Below, piece by piece: positions 32,006 to 42,626 of a stretch of DNA of 64,000 bases. This stretch comes from Eretmocerus hayati (Eukaryota; Arthropoda; Insecta; Hymenoptera; Aphelinidae): contig CM056742.1 in assembly GCA_029851415.1 (NCBI GenBank), positions 97,198,976 to 97,262,975 on the forward strand. The letters are read 5' to 3'. The notes beneath the pieces are model-generated. The model saw only the letters and a program-made list of their open reading frames with translations, did not search any database and was not told where the DNA came from. The stretch's first letter is position 1; each line of letters starts with the position of its first letter. The translations under genes and the position numbers were made by a program.

Positions 32006-32697
32006 TTATTGAACTGCCTTTGACACCATATTATACTTAAGATATGCCATAAACTGTACACCTCTCAAAGCACACTTGTATTGAGTGTTATCGTGATAAG
32101 GACAATCTGAATATTCGTAATCGTCGCTATAATAATCCATCAAGGTAAAATCACGCTCGGTGTATATATTCCTCATAATAAACTTTGGGTTATTCACAAA
32201 GAATATTGGCAGAATAGTCGGTAGCCAGCGCTTTTTTTCTTCTGCAGAGACGTAAACGCATGTTGCTCTATTTGTTAACCAAGCCTCTTCACAGATTCTT
32301 CCAATCAGTTTATTTTTCGAGAACCAAGGTTCATTTCCTTTGCTCCTTTTCAAATTATGCTCATAATTGGTTGCGTATCGCGCACTCCGAGAATCCCTTC
32401 ATGACAAGTCTGCGAATTCGAAAGGTGGATCGAATGAAAAGTGAGCCAATCCAGTTTCATCTCCATCACGATAGCGAGCATAATTGAGTATAGCAGCTTC
32501 CTTCACTATGAAAGTTTTGCCACCGACGACAAATCCCTCGAAATCGATGAAAATGATGTTTGGTTCGATGTCAATCTGTTGATCTGTGTGTGCTATGAAT
32601 AGCGGGGATTCTGGGTTGCCAAACCGATCGAAAGATATCTCGTTTCCTTCTTCTTCTTCTTCTTCTTCTTCTTCTCCTGATTCCTCTCCTTCTTCAT
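32006..32697 (-). pseudogene. Polinton-associated DFEGF protein, frameshifted
   Basis: The probable ATG at 32697 overlaps the capsid gene's stop codon (ATGA). A TTC microsatellite encodes a charged run, followed in another frame by IIFIDFEGFVVGGKTFIVKEAAIL and HFSFDPPFEF, ending in a stop near 32,399. The rest lies in 32353-32006 (EAWLTNRATCVYVSAEEKKRWL, DCPYHDNTQYKCAL). I recall proteins with this order (a D.EGF motif, FIVKE, PP, then C..H...C.L) as recurrent companions of Polintons and related elements. The DFEGF stretch could be an exonuclease-like active-site strand, but that is inference. It sits between integrase and major capsid genes. At least one frameshift is present. Confidence 0.45.
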
Positions 32698-34568
32698 GCT
32701 CCTAATTGATACAAATTCAGACCGATTGAAATTACTTTATGCACAATATTGGTCATCGGACTATACTCTATGATTTTATCGTGTAGAATCAAGCAGTAAG
32801 CGCATGTATCCTTGGGTATATTCCCAGTGCAGTTCAATTCCAATCGAATATCTACTACAGCATACTTGAGGGACTCGACCTGGCGCGAGCAATCAATCAC
32901 GACAAAGGGATAGTTTCTCTCGAAATCGTTCCTTTTGAATAAGATCACATCATCCGCGGTATTATAGAAAGATCTCCGGAATGATTTGTACATCTGGTAT
33001 AGAAGAGACGTATTCTTTCCCGATGTCCAATCGATATTCATCGATTCGTATGGGTAGATTTCCGAGTTCAGAAAAAGTTTCACGTTTGAAATTTTGCTAT
33101 GGTCAAAGCGCGTTGCGTACGATTTTTTATTATTCTTGCGCAGAGTCTGTAGAGCCAGTATCACGTATCTCGGTTTCTCCAACTGATTTGTGGATTTCAC
33201 TGCCCACACTTGCTTGTCAGTCTCTTGCAACATTGGACACTCGATCAAGTCCCAAGATCTAAAGTGAATCGGTACAAACGCATTTCTTCCCACAATTTTA
33301 AGCATATTTAATTTGACTATATCATTAAGAATGACATGTGGAACACACCACTGTACTCGAGTCAACTTCACGACAGGATTGCAATTGTCTTTTGTGACAA
33401 CAAAACAATTATTGTCCGATTTGGCTCTAATCATGATCAATTCATGCTTCGCGTGGATGATTATTTTCCTGTAATCTTCGCAAAACCCCAAGAGTCTGTG
33501 CAAAGGTAGGCAAAAATTGAACTTGTGTCCCGGATCTATGGTAAAATTCGAGGAGCGTGGCGACAGCCACGCCGCCCTATCGGGCTCTGCCGCAAGCTGT
33601 CTCGGTGCCAACAGCTGATCGGTTCGAAATGGTTTACCGCAGCGCGGGCTAGCGCGAACCCGGCAGTATGTACACGAGGCTAAGTTTCTACGAAAAAATT
33701 ATGAATAATAGCAATATTGAATGTCTTACCTGGTGAATTTCAATGATTTGGCGACTATATGGAGGGTCGGGTATGCGGAGATGCACTACTGAATATGAGG
33801 TGGCGGAACCGGATCATATAATGTACACATTCCGCATACCCGACCCTCCATAAGTCGTCAAATCACTGGAATTTACTAGGTAAGACATTCAATATTGCTA
33901 TTATTCATAATTTTTATGTAGAAACTTAGCCTCGTGTACATATTGCCGGGTCCGCGCCAGCCCGCGCTGCGGTAAACCATTTCGAACCGATCAGCTGTTG
34001 GCACCGAGACAGCTTGCGGCAGAGCCCGATAGGGCGGCGTGGCTGTCGCCACGCACCTCGAATTATTCGAATCCCACCCTTCACTCGACGCAAGAGCTTC
34101 TTCTTGAGGTGATAGTGACAAGTAATACTTGAAAGTTGATGTGATACCAACATCTTTTATTCCATCAATTTCTACGCCATCGAGTTCATAGCGGATTTCG
34201 TCGAATGAATACTAGTAAGTTTCGTAGAATAAATACTAGAATAAATAATACGAGACAAAATTATTGGCAGCCACAATGTGGTCTTCACTTTCGAAATCTA
34301 TTGTGCGTTCGATGTAAAGATAGCTTTGACCCGGCAATAAGTATAAATCGTTTGAATTTATAACGATCCTGATTTCGTCATTCAAATTCAGATTCATTAA
34401 ATTGTAAGGTGAATAGAATCTTACGTCTCTCTTTGTGATGCTCTCATCCATTTGAGGTCGAGTGAGAATATCAAGTGGATTTCCCACGATTGCCATTGCC
34501 GCCATATTTGCGAACTCTGAAACCAAGCGATCGCTGAAAAGATACGTTGCGTTGACTAAGAACGTCAC
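32694..34568 (-). pseudogene. MCP: Polinton major capsid protein (double jelly roll), interrupted
   Basis: The main shell protein of the predicted virion. The N-terminal part (34568 down to about 34240) holds ITKRDVRFYSPYNLMNLNLN and IRIVINSNDLYLLPGQSYLY. A small local duplication with a stop near 34,205-34,235 breaks the frame, after which DEIRYELDGVEID and VGITSTFKYYLSLSP continue to 34,062. MITE C (33548-34061) then splits the gene, and the C-terminal part (33547-32694) has LPLHRLLGFCEDYRKII, FRSWDLIECPML, LFLNSEIYPYESMNI and CAYCLILHDKIIEYSP. These are strong matches in my memory to the arthropod DJR-like capsid family. Its neighbour upstream is the penton gene. Confidence 0.8.
33548..34061. 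mobile_element. MITE C copy 2, inside the capsid gene
   Basis: A 514 bp near-palindrome with ends TCGAGG.GCGTGGCGACAG, flanked by AT (33546-33547 and 34062-34063). Arms of about 190 bp with GC-rich tips surround an AT-rich middle that is itself an inverted repeat (ATTCAATATTGCTATTATTC and partner). It matches copy 1 at 13,607-14,480 closely. Removing the element plus one AT keeps the capsid reading frame, which supports the AT duplication. Confidence 0.9.
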
Positions 34569-34655
34569 TTTTTCTTAGGCACGAGATGGGTTTGGCTCTT
34601 GGTAGAACTCGTTTGCGAATGAGAGCTTGAGGTGAGTAAGCTGTATTATATATGA

Positions 34656-35407
34656 TCATTCCTTCCTTTTTTTCCTCAAATGAACGTTCAGTGTAATTTC
34701 TTCCCCGCGAAAATTCGCAATGCCCCCTTTCAGATCACAGATTAATATAACGATATCCTGTATTGTGCTAGCTCGAATCGGAAGGTATATCACGGAAGAG
34801 GGGACTATAGTTATTTTATAGCCCACGGGTACCGACGGTGAAAACGTGAAAAGTGTGTGGCTCTCCTTCCCGTTCAAGTATGTACCTGTGACTATATTAC
34901 AGTCAACTCGAATAACATTAGTTTTGATGATATTTACTGGATAAGTGGACTCATGCCACTGCATCGATTTTGAAATCACACCAGATTCAGATTTCTTACA
35001 AAATCCGAGTAAGGCTCCTATGTTATTTGGCTTGGAGAAATCAATGTCAAAATGACTGAACAATTCGGTTTTAATGTATTTCTATTCCCCCTGATCGCTA
35101 TTGGGTATTTTTCTTCTCTGTTTGCGAGTTTCTCGTTCGCGCTAACTACCACAACACCGGCCCGTAGAGAGATAGCTGAACGCAAGTACTCTTCAAGATC
35201 GGTCAGTTCATACGAACCGACTGGAATCTCCAACACTTGTCCGTTTCCGTAATAAAATTTGTTGTTAGTCGCGTCAATGTTTGGAATAGTGTTGAATATG
35301 CTGAAATTGATTAGACCCAATTCGTAGCTTTGTCCGTTTTCTATAGCTGGATAGAGAGTGTGCTCGAGAATCGACGAATAACCCGATAACATGAAAGTGT
35401 AAGACAT
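34656..35407 (-). pseudogene. Polinton penton/minor capsid protein, frameshifted
   Basis: About 250 residues in two frames. 35407-35018 begins MSYTFMLSGYSSILEHTLYP and includes YELGLINFSIFNTIPNID, NNKFYYGNG and VPVGSYEL-type text. 35063-34656 continues with HFDIDFSKPNNIGALLGF, MQWHESTYPVNIIKTN, SVPVGYKI and FRGEEITLNVHLRKKRKE at the C-terminus. This is the arthropod Polinton minor capsid family, a predicted single jelly roll filling the vertices of the shell. A frame change lies at about 35,020-35,060. It stands between the protease and the major capsid gene, the usual morphogenesis block. Confidence 0.75.
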
Positions 35408-35545
35408 GACTGATTCCTGTGGAGCGCTGGTGTTATACTTATATATTCTCGCGGTTTTTGACTCGGATGTTCAGAGGCAGTTCAATGTTACATTCAAGCC
35501 CCTCTCTGAACATGGTCATGATTAACATTGGACACTCAAATATAT

Positions 35546-35944
35546 TTATACATTTCCTTTGAGAAATTTTAGACATAATTGCCCACAGTTGCTCTGTCGA
35601 TAGGTTTGTCCTTGACTTCGATTGTAAACTATCCGGGAATTGGGATCGCTCTTCTTGAAATATTGAATCAATTCGCGACACGGTTTCAAATTTCCAAACG
35701 AGTCATAGTAGGGAATGTGGTTGCCTCGTTTTTTCACTGCCACCCAATGAGTACCCCTACCATTCCCGCATAGATTAACGATAAAATTCTCGTTGAATCT
35801 CGCAGGTGGTTTGGGCAAACTTGTGCGCGTAAAAACTCCTCTGAAATGTGGAATATTTTTTGCTGCCGCCATAATTTCACGGCCACTCATTCCCATCACT
35901 TTCGCCCTCTTTTTTTTCCCCGCTGATCGACGTTTTTTTTTCAA
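35546..35944 (-). CDS. PRO: Polinton adenain-like cysteine protease
   Basis: Processes capsid proteins in the predicted virion cycle. Residues, numbering from the 35944 start: IPHFRGVF 31-38, catalytic His in GRGTHWVAV (H66), acidic residue in YYDSFG (D81), the oxyanion-type Gln in YRQSNC (Q117) and nucleophile Cys in SNCGQLCL (C120). This order, His, acid, Gln, Cys, is that of adenovirus protease (C5 family). The biological start is likely the later Met at residue 17 (MGMSGREIM), because the preceding lysine-rich text overlaps the end of the upstream gene. It ends KFLKGNV. The frame is intact, and the catalytic set appears complete. Confidence 0.8.
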   Translation of the reverse strand: MKKKRRSAGKKKRAKVMGMSGREIMAAAKNIPHFRGVFTRTSLPKPPARFNENFIVNLCGNGRGTHWVAVKKRGNHIPYYDSFGNLKPCRELIQYFKKSDPNSRIVYNRSQGQTYRQSNCGQLCLKFLKGNV

Positions 35945-36426
35945 TCCACCCCCCCCCCCTCCTGCGCGGATTCAAATATAGCCCTTTGCCTTCGAGAGCT
36001 TTGTTATGCCTAATCATTTCGGCTAGTTGTTTGCGATTTGTGCGAACAGTGCTCACTGATTTTGCAATATTGGCTGCCTCACCAGCTAATGAACCCAACG
36101 CTCCAATCGCAGCGAGTGCAGGTACAAGAAAGCCTCCACGTTTAGCAAGCAACAGTTCGCGCAGGGGTTGCTTGCGCGGGGTCTTACTCTTTCTTCCTCT
36201 CTTGACCTTTTTCCTCTTACCAATCCCCATGCCAAATTTTCTCTTAGCTCTCATCGCACTAGCTACACCAGAAGCTGCAAATTTTTCGAGAAAAGGGGTG
36301 CTTCTGTTTGCGGCACGTTTTTCGGCAGCGATTTGAAGTTCTAAATCAGCTTCGTGACGTTTTGCAAGATCTTTTTCACGATGATAGGCTATGTCGTGGA
36401 TCTTGCAAGCGTCGTCTAGAGGATTT

Positions 36427-37568
36427 CCCGAGTAGAAAAAGTTTACGGAGCGCCGTGTACTATGATACGCCCCGTGTACGGAAAGTGTCCGGCGAGTCTC
36501 AGGAAGACTTGACGGAAAGTGAACGGATGCAAACGGCTAACGTATACGCGCCGTTCACGCGATCTATACGGCCGTATACGGCCGTATACTTTCCGTATAC
36601 TTTCCTGAAGCTTCAGAGGGATTGACATAAGATTCATCACCATAACCATCACCTGCTGTCAATAAGTTTTGCGTACTCGCGCAGTAGTTTCGTTCGGACC
36701 ACGAGATACTAATATGTTCTTTTGTATGATTGGAACAGGCAAAAATCGTAATGTTTGCAGCTCATTAATGAATTTATAAATAAAACATACAATTGATGTA
36801 TGAATGAGACGCAATCAGAGCCAGTATAAAATCGGCAATGGATTGGTTTGTTCGTGTTGTTGAATGAAATGGGTACTCATGAGGATGATCGTGGATGGAC
36901 AACCTTGCTGAAAATAATTCCGTGGGTCCCACGGGGTCAGGTCCTATGAGGCTTTTTGGGTCCTGGCCCTGGGAAAATTTTTAATCGTAATATTTACGAA
37001 ATTTGGCGTTTGAGACGTACAGCATGCAAATTTCGACCAAATTCGACACTTCGGAGGAATAATGGCCAAAATTTGTATGCTGCACGTCTCAAACGCCAAA
37101 TTTCGTAAATATCAAGTTTAAAATTTCCCAGGGCCAGGTCCCACAAAGCCCCATGGGTTCCCACGGAATTATTTTCAGCAGGAAATGAGCGGTCGGTTCT
37201 CTTGAAAAATTGCAAATGGACCTGCTTTTTATCATACATAATTAAAAGAAAGCGCGGTTTAACCTAACAAGATTTATGTCTTCACCATCCTGTGAAACAA
37301 TATAAGTGTTTGTACAATATTTTCAGACGTTAAAATCCGTCTACGAATCAAATCGCTTCCAAATAATGTGACGAGCCGTAGTTCGTGGACCACCGTGTAC
37401 TTTCCGTGCAGTTGCCGGGAAGCTCCCGGGGACGAGTATACGGGAAGTTCACGCCAGGCCGTTTGCTGCCGTGCACGCGGCGTATACGGATCCGTATACG
37501 CAGCGTATACGCAGTATACGGACGAGTGTACGGGGCGTATGTTCTCCGTAAACTTTTTTCTACTCGGG
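36427..37568. mobile_element. Element D: GTATAC-rich inverted-repeat transposon
   Basis: Ends CCCGAGTAGAAAAAGTTTAC and its inverted complement, with TT on both flanks. Arms of about 185 bp (36427-36610 and 37385-37568) are packed with CGTATACGG-type palindromes. The interior is AT-rich without genes and contains MITE E. It interrupts the PLA2-like gene right after the codons for GDKGI, and removal brings the NPLD box back next to that segment, so the boundaries are well supported. The arms differ from each other considerably outside the tips. Confidence 0.8.
36903..37182. mobile_element. MITE E: 280 bp palindrome
   Basis: Begins CCTTGCTGAAAATAATTCCG and ends with the inverted complement. The two halves also share inverted GGTCCTGGCCCTGGGAAA-like and AAATTTGGCGTTTGAGACGT blocks, so most of the element is a long stem. 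It lies inside element D. A 69 bp hairpin with the same tips occurs at 60,586-60,654. Confidence 0.8.
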
Positions 37569-37833
37569 TTATACCCTTGTCACCACGATCTAACCTAGTC
37601 TGGAGCTTGGTCCCAGGTCCGCAGTAATTATAAGACGGCAAATGAAGCTCGAACGGTAGATTATTAATGATTCGATTGATGAACCCTCTGCCTCGAATTG
37701 ATGACATTGACACTATACATGTCACCGGTTGGGAACACAACGAAAGACTGGAGAGCAAGCGCGTTGAAATAAAGTATTTATAGACCCTGACGAGTTCAAA
37801 CATGCATAGTCGGGGTCGAAATCTTTTGCGACC

Positions 37834-38532
37834 ATGAAATTTGTCAAGCAGAGTGACGCTCACTCCATTCCGAATGATTTAATTTTGGCAGAGGGAGAAT
37901 CTGAGAAGAGCAAACGTCATGGAAAGCTTTTACCTAGTGCGATTCGTTATTTAATTATCGGTTCATCTGGGAGTGGTAAGACTAATCTACTTCTGAATCT
38001 CATCATCAACCCAAATGGACTCACATTTGATAACGTGTACATATATTCCAAGTCACTCCATCAGCCAAAATATCAATACTTGGAAAAAGTGATGAACAAT
38101 TTAGTTGATGATGGGATAAATTACTTTACGTTCACAAATAATACGGAGATAATACAGCCTAACGAGGCCCAACCAGATTCCATTTTCATTTTCGATGACG
38201 TCTCGTGTCAGAACCAACGCATTGTGGCATCGTTTTTCTCTATGGGTAGCCATGCAGAAGTGGATTCTTTCTACTTGTGTCAGTCTTATGCATGCATACC
38301 AAAACTTCTGATACGAGACAACGCCAACTTGCTGATGATTTTCAATCAAGATGAGGGGAATCTAAAACATATATATCGAAACCATGTGAACTCAGATATA
38401 AATTTTAATGAGTTCGGAAAAATATGCTCAGCATGCTGGAATAACAAGAATGGATTCCTCACAATTGTCAAAGATGATCCACTGGATGAAGGGCGATATC
38501 GTCGAGGTATTAATGAGTTCATCATCATTTGA
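37834..38532 (+). CDS. ATP: Polinton genome-packaging ATPase
   Basis: An intact 232-codon gene. Walker A is GSSGSGKT at residues 43-50, and Walker B is SIFIFDDV at 116-123. The C-terminal region contains SFYLCQSYACIPK with a sensor-like polar residue and IPKLLIRDNANLL. Length and layout fit the FtsK/HerA, A32-type packaging ATPases of Polintons, which pump the element's DNA into a capsid. It is the first plus-strand gene and diverges from the PLA2-like gene, so the gap 37,708-37,833 probably holds a bidirectional promoter. Among the core Polinton genes it is the best preserved. Confidence 0.9.
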   Translation: MKFVKQSDAHSIPNDLILAEGESEKSKRHGKLLPSAIRYLIIGSSGSGKTNLLLNLIINPNGLTFDNVYIYSKSLHQPKYQYLEKVMNNLVDDGINYFTFTNNTEIIQPNEAQPDSIFIFDDVSCQNQRIVASFFSMGSHAEVDSFYLCQSYACIPKLLIRDNANLLMIFNQDEGNLKHIYRNHVNSDINFNEFGKICSACWNNKNGFLTIVKDDPLDEGRYRRGINEFIII

Positions 38533-38560
38533 GATAGTCAGTTGCGCATGAAACGTCATT

Positions 38561-39856
38561 ATGGTCAGAGTGAAAAGCATCCCCGTCAAGCGCGTGATAC
38601 GGAGGCAAGACAAAAGAAAGAAGAAGAAGAAGAATGTGTGAAAAAAAGGACTTTGCTCGGAGGATGATATTCTGAAACGAGAAATTGCTAAAACGAGCGA
38701 AATTATTCGGAAAAAACATCGAGCTTTCAAGACTGGAAAGATCGAAAATCGTAGTGAGAATGTCGAAAATTTGGCACCTCTTGTTGAAAGGTTGGAGAGA
38801 CTTGTCGTCAATACTCGAGCGCTGAGTCAGCTTGGCGATGACGTAAAATTGAAGAAAGAGGAATCTCAAAAAAAAGGGTCGTTCAATGCTGACAGTTCTC
38901 ATGATGATATCTACGATAACAATGATGATGATTACGAAAAAGTGACGGAATCTTCGCGAAACCAAATTTAAGTTCGCGAATCACTCCCTCTAAGTGCGCG
39001 CGTCGGACATTCCTTATCAGCTCAAAGAGATTTGAATAAGTCATCAAGATTTGGCGGGGCACGCAATCATGACAACAACAGAAATTCTCGCGAATCGATT
39101 CAACATTCTTCGCCACTGGGTCAAAGTTCTTCGTTAAGCATACCTTCAACTCCTCAAGACTTGCAAGACTCTAGCGTTCTGGAAAAATCGATGCAAGAAG
39201 TTGTTGACAACCCGCATGAGTGGAACCAATATCTCAATTACTCTCATCAAAACTTGGGAGCTTTGTCACATAATTATATGACCGAATTCTTCACAAAGAG
39301 TACGCAGATAGATGGGGTGTACGGTCCTTTCTATGATAGGGATACCTTAAAGCTTGGTTGCATGAAGCTCGATTTTGGGAAGAATGATAAGATCTTGCTC
39401 AATGATAACATTGTTATCCAAGGAACTCGCGGGCTATTCGGATTAATATTCAAATCACAGCCCAGAAACTACACCTCGCACGATCTCATGCAATATAAGA
39501 GGATTTTGGAGGCAACGTCAGCGCATCGAATCGGGAATGATCCAGGCAGTAGGGTTAAGAGTAACAGAGGTTCAAAGTACAAAGATATTATCCAACCGTT
39601 GCTGAAAACATCTGATGCAGCAAACCAATCGGGGGAAGGATTGAGAGCTTTGGTGGGAAAAGTTCGGGGGAACGATTCAATGACACTGCACGATCATACC
39701 ACTTCTCCGGCTGATTATGTGTACTGGAATGACGTTAATGACCTTGTCGGGAGATTAGAATTGCTGATTAGATCTACAGCAGCAGGCAATACAAGTTTAG
39801 AGGACGAGATATTGAATATAATCGAGGAGTTGAAAGAGGGCGGGTACATAGTATGA
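38561..39856 (+). pseudogene. Polinton conserved protein (DUF8207-like), two in-frame stops
   Basis: One frame runs from ATG 38561 to the stop at 39856, broken only by TGA at 38639 and TAA at 38969. Segments in order: a basic start, IAKTSEIIRKKHRAFKTGKIE (helical), LAPLVERLERLVVNT, a polar linker, DNPHEWNQYLN, LSHNYMTEFFTKS, VYGPFYDRDTLKLG, RGLFGLIFKSQP and the signature PADYVYWNDVNDLVGRLELL near the C-terminus. I recognise this as a very common protein of arthropod Polintons, annotated as DUF8207. Its role is not established; the conserved position after the ATPase suggests assembly or packaging. Confidence 0.75.
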
Positions 39857-40039
39857 ATATGTTGAATTTCTTCGAACCTTGGTATTATTTATTTGAGATT
39901 GTGAGAAGGTGGACCTATCCATAAAACCAAGTGAAGATGATTGCGAGTGCGATAAAAGAACAATTTGTTCAATCTGGATCATCATCGAAACATGGTGACA
40001 AGATGGAGGATGAGGGGGAGATACTTGATGCAATGATTG

Positions 40040-40120
40040 GTAAGTCATCGATCTAGACGTGCTACAGTCTCGGATGGTGAATATATGTCTAACCAAATTA
40101 TTTTTCCTCTTTTTTCTCAG
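40040..40120 (+). other. Putative 81 bp intron in the coiled-coil gene
   Basis: Donor G|GTAAGT and acceptor TTTTTTCTCAG|C with a pyrimidine run. Splicing joins two open frames that are otherwise out of register and carry stops between them. Seen in sequence; splicing itself is inferred. Confidence 0.7.
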
Positions 40121-40439
40121 CGGATTTTAAAGATAAGAAAGCGTATTACGCCAGAGCAATGGATGAGCACGAAAAATTCAAAACTGAATTTGAATCGTTC
40201 ACCAATGGCATTGTATCAAAAATGCAAAACATCGAGAAGCAGAACCAGGATCGCGAGAAGAGAATGGATAGCTTTTATTTGAAATTCAAGAAAAATGAAG
40301 GCTTGTTACAAGATGCAAAGGATAAACTGATGCAAGCTGAAGTCGATAATTTATTCTACAAGAATCAAGTGAACGATTCTGTGAAACTGTTCACTGATCA
40401 TGCTAAAATTTCTGGGGAGAAATTTTCAAAGATTGATGA

Positions 40440-40480
40440 CAGAATTGAAGGATTGGAGTTCTCCTCCAATCCTTCAATTC
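40440..40480 (+). repeat. Perfect 18 bp inverted repeat in coding sequence
   Basis: AGAATTGAAGGATTGGAG is followed by a 5 nt loop TTCTC and its exact reverse complement. The coiled-coil frame changes at this site. A template-switch event that copied the arm onto the other side would explain both. Confidence 0.85.
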
Positions 40481-41701
40481 TCAATCTTTTCGATGGTGTA
40501 CTTCATGGAACAGTATGAAAAAATTTCCAGGATTTGTGCAACAACTGTTTCAGATTTCAAAAATCTCAAGGATTACATACAGGATGAGTTGAATGGAATT
40601 CATCGTATTGTTGCAGGTCACCTCACTGCAGAAATAATTGGGCTGAAACAAAAGACCAATGGTTTGGTCGAGAGATTGGATCGTGATATTGCCCTTATGG
40701 ATTTCAAATACAACGATACTCGAGCTTACATGGACGAATTGATTGATAGACAGGCCAAGATAATTAGCAACATCACCGAGACCAAAAACGAGTTAGAAGT
40801 GAAGGACAGTACGATGAATGGTATCCTGGATACGTTCAAGGATCAATTGAAATCATTTGGAAAGACCATTGAATCGCTTCAAGATGAAATCAAGAAGGAG
40901 CCTCAAAATAATCAGAGCCTCGAAAGAAAAATTGATGATAACAGGAGAATAATTCGCGATGCTCTTGAGAAATTTTTAAAAGGGGGCCATAGAGGCACGG
41001 AAGGTCCGATTATTCCGCGTTCCGGCTGCGTTGTATATATAGGGCGCGCGCAGCGACGTGTTTACATTTGTTCGAGACACGCGCGCATATGCCTATAAGT
41101 AAGGTGGAATCCGTCTGTTATGGTCTGGATGTTTACTGATGCAACAAAGTTTCTTGGTTCAGAATCGAGACAAGTACGCCAATCTCAAAGTTGAATAGAA
41201 ATTCCATACTTATATTTTCAAAATTGATGTTGTACATGATTTGAAAGTAAAAATGCCGATAAGACCAGGGTTGAGGGGGCTGCGAGATTTTCAAAATTGA
41301 TTGGAGAATCCATGTTTTCAAAATGAGTGAATAATTTGAATGAGTAGAAATGCCGATAAAACCTGGTTTCAGGGGGCTACGAGATCTTCAAAACTGATTG
41401 GAAAATCCATGTTTTCAAAATTGAGTAAATAATTTGAATGAGTAGAGATGCAGATAAAACCAGGGAAGAAGGGGCTGCGAGATTTTCAAAATTGATAGGA
41501 AAATCCATGGTTTTGAAATTGAGTAAATAATAAAATAGTAAAAAACGCCGATAAATCCAAAGGTGAGGGAGTTGCCAGAATTTCAAAACTGATTGGGAAA
41601 TCCATGTTCTTAAAATTGAGTAAATAATGTAAGCTAGTGAAAAACGCCGATAAAACCAGGGTTCAGGGGGCTGCGAGAATTTCAAAATTGATTGGAAAAT
41701 A

Positions 41702-42624
41702 CACTACCGGTCAAAAGTTTAAGCTCACCCAAAAATTTTTTTTTCAATTTTGTGAGTCGAACTACTCGGCTCTATTTGACCGTAGAGGACTCTTCCGGAG
41801 CTCATTTTGAAGGTTTTTCCACGTACTTTGAGATGGCATTATTCATTTTCATCCTTACGGATCGGGATCTTTCCAATTTGAGCTTGGAAAAGTGTCAATT
41901 TCAACGATTTTTCAGAGAATCTTTTGGCTCCTGCCAATTTGAGCCACATGAATGTTTCAATATGGGAGTTGTGGGATACAAAAGTACCAGTCTAGAGCTT
42001 CAGAATCCGTTTTTGAACGTTCCCCTACGCCACTTCCAGTCCGAGCTATGACACTTTCTCTGAGGGAAGATTTTTCGCAAAAACTAGCACCTGGATTCAA
42101 AAATGACGAGAAAATTCACTTTTTGGGGCATATTTCAAAGGTTCCTCGTTTCCTTAATCAAGATGTTGATAAAAGATGACAGAAATGATGATTATACTTT
42201 ATGAAAATGCGTCTCTGTATCTCTCTCGAATTGAAGTGCTAGTTTTTCCGAAAAATCTTCCCTCAGAGAAAGTGTCATAGCTCGGACTGGAAGTGGCGTA
42301 GAGGGGCGTTCAGAAACGGATTTTGAAGCTCTAGACTGGTACTTTCATATCCCTCAACTCCCATATTGAAACATTCATGTGGCTCAAATTGGCAGGAGCC
42401 AAAAGATTCTCCCAAAAATCGTTGAAATTGACACTTTTCCAAGCTCAAATTGGAAAGATCCCGATCCGTACGGATAAAAACGAATTATGCCATCTTAAAA
42501 TACGTGCAAAAACCTTCAAACTGAGCTCCAGAAGAGTCCTCTACGGTCAAATAGAGCCGAGTAGTTCAACGCACAAAATCGAAAAAAAAATTTTTGGGTG
42601 AGCTTAAACTTTTGGCCGGTAGTG
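41702..42624. mobile_element. Tc1/mariner-type MITE
   Basis: A 923 bp element with nearly perfect inverted arms of about 400 bp. Tips CACTACCGGTCAAAAGTTTA match the consensus style of Tc1/mariner ends, and TA flanks both sides (41700-41701 and 42625-42626). It sits in the tandem array of element F. No coding sequence. Confidence 0.9.
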
Positions 42625-42626
42625 TA

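Larger units (their letters stand above)
35960..37707 (-). pseudogene. Polinton PLA2-like capsid protein, split by a transposon
   Basis: The N-terminal part (37707-37569) starts MSSIRGRGFINRIINN and contains YNYCGPGTKL, the calcium-loop box of viral-type phospholipase A2. The gene is then cut by element D (36427-37568). The C-terminal part resumes with NPLDDACKIHDIAY, carrying the HD catalytic motif, then a charged helix, a basic segment KRKFGMGIGKRKK, RELLLAKRGGFLVPALAAIGAL (hydrophobic) and KGLYLNP near 35,980. In parvoviruses a PLA2 domain serves endosome escape; a comparable role here is inference. A run of about 11 C near 35,950 extends the frame past the likely natural end. The paired relic at 24.3 kb shares the tail. 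Confidence 0.75.

Noticed and set aside
32694..33611. A 305-codon gene starting at 33611 with MAPRQLAAEPDRAAW
   Set aside because: The first 20 or so residues are translated from MITE C; the true capsid coding sequence continues beyond the MITE at 34,062.
37348..37568. Arg/Tyr-rich continuation of the PLA2-like frame
   Set aside because: It is translation of the GTATAC-rich arm of element D.
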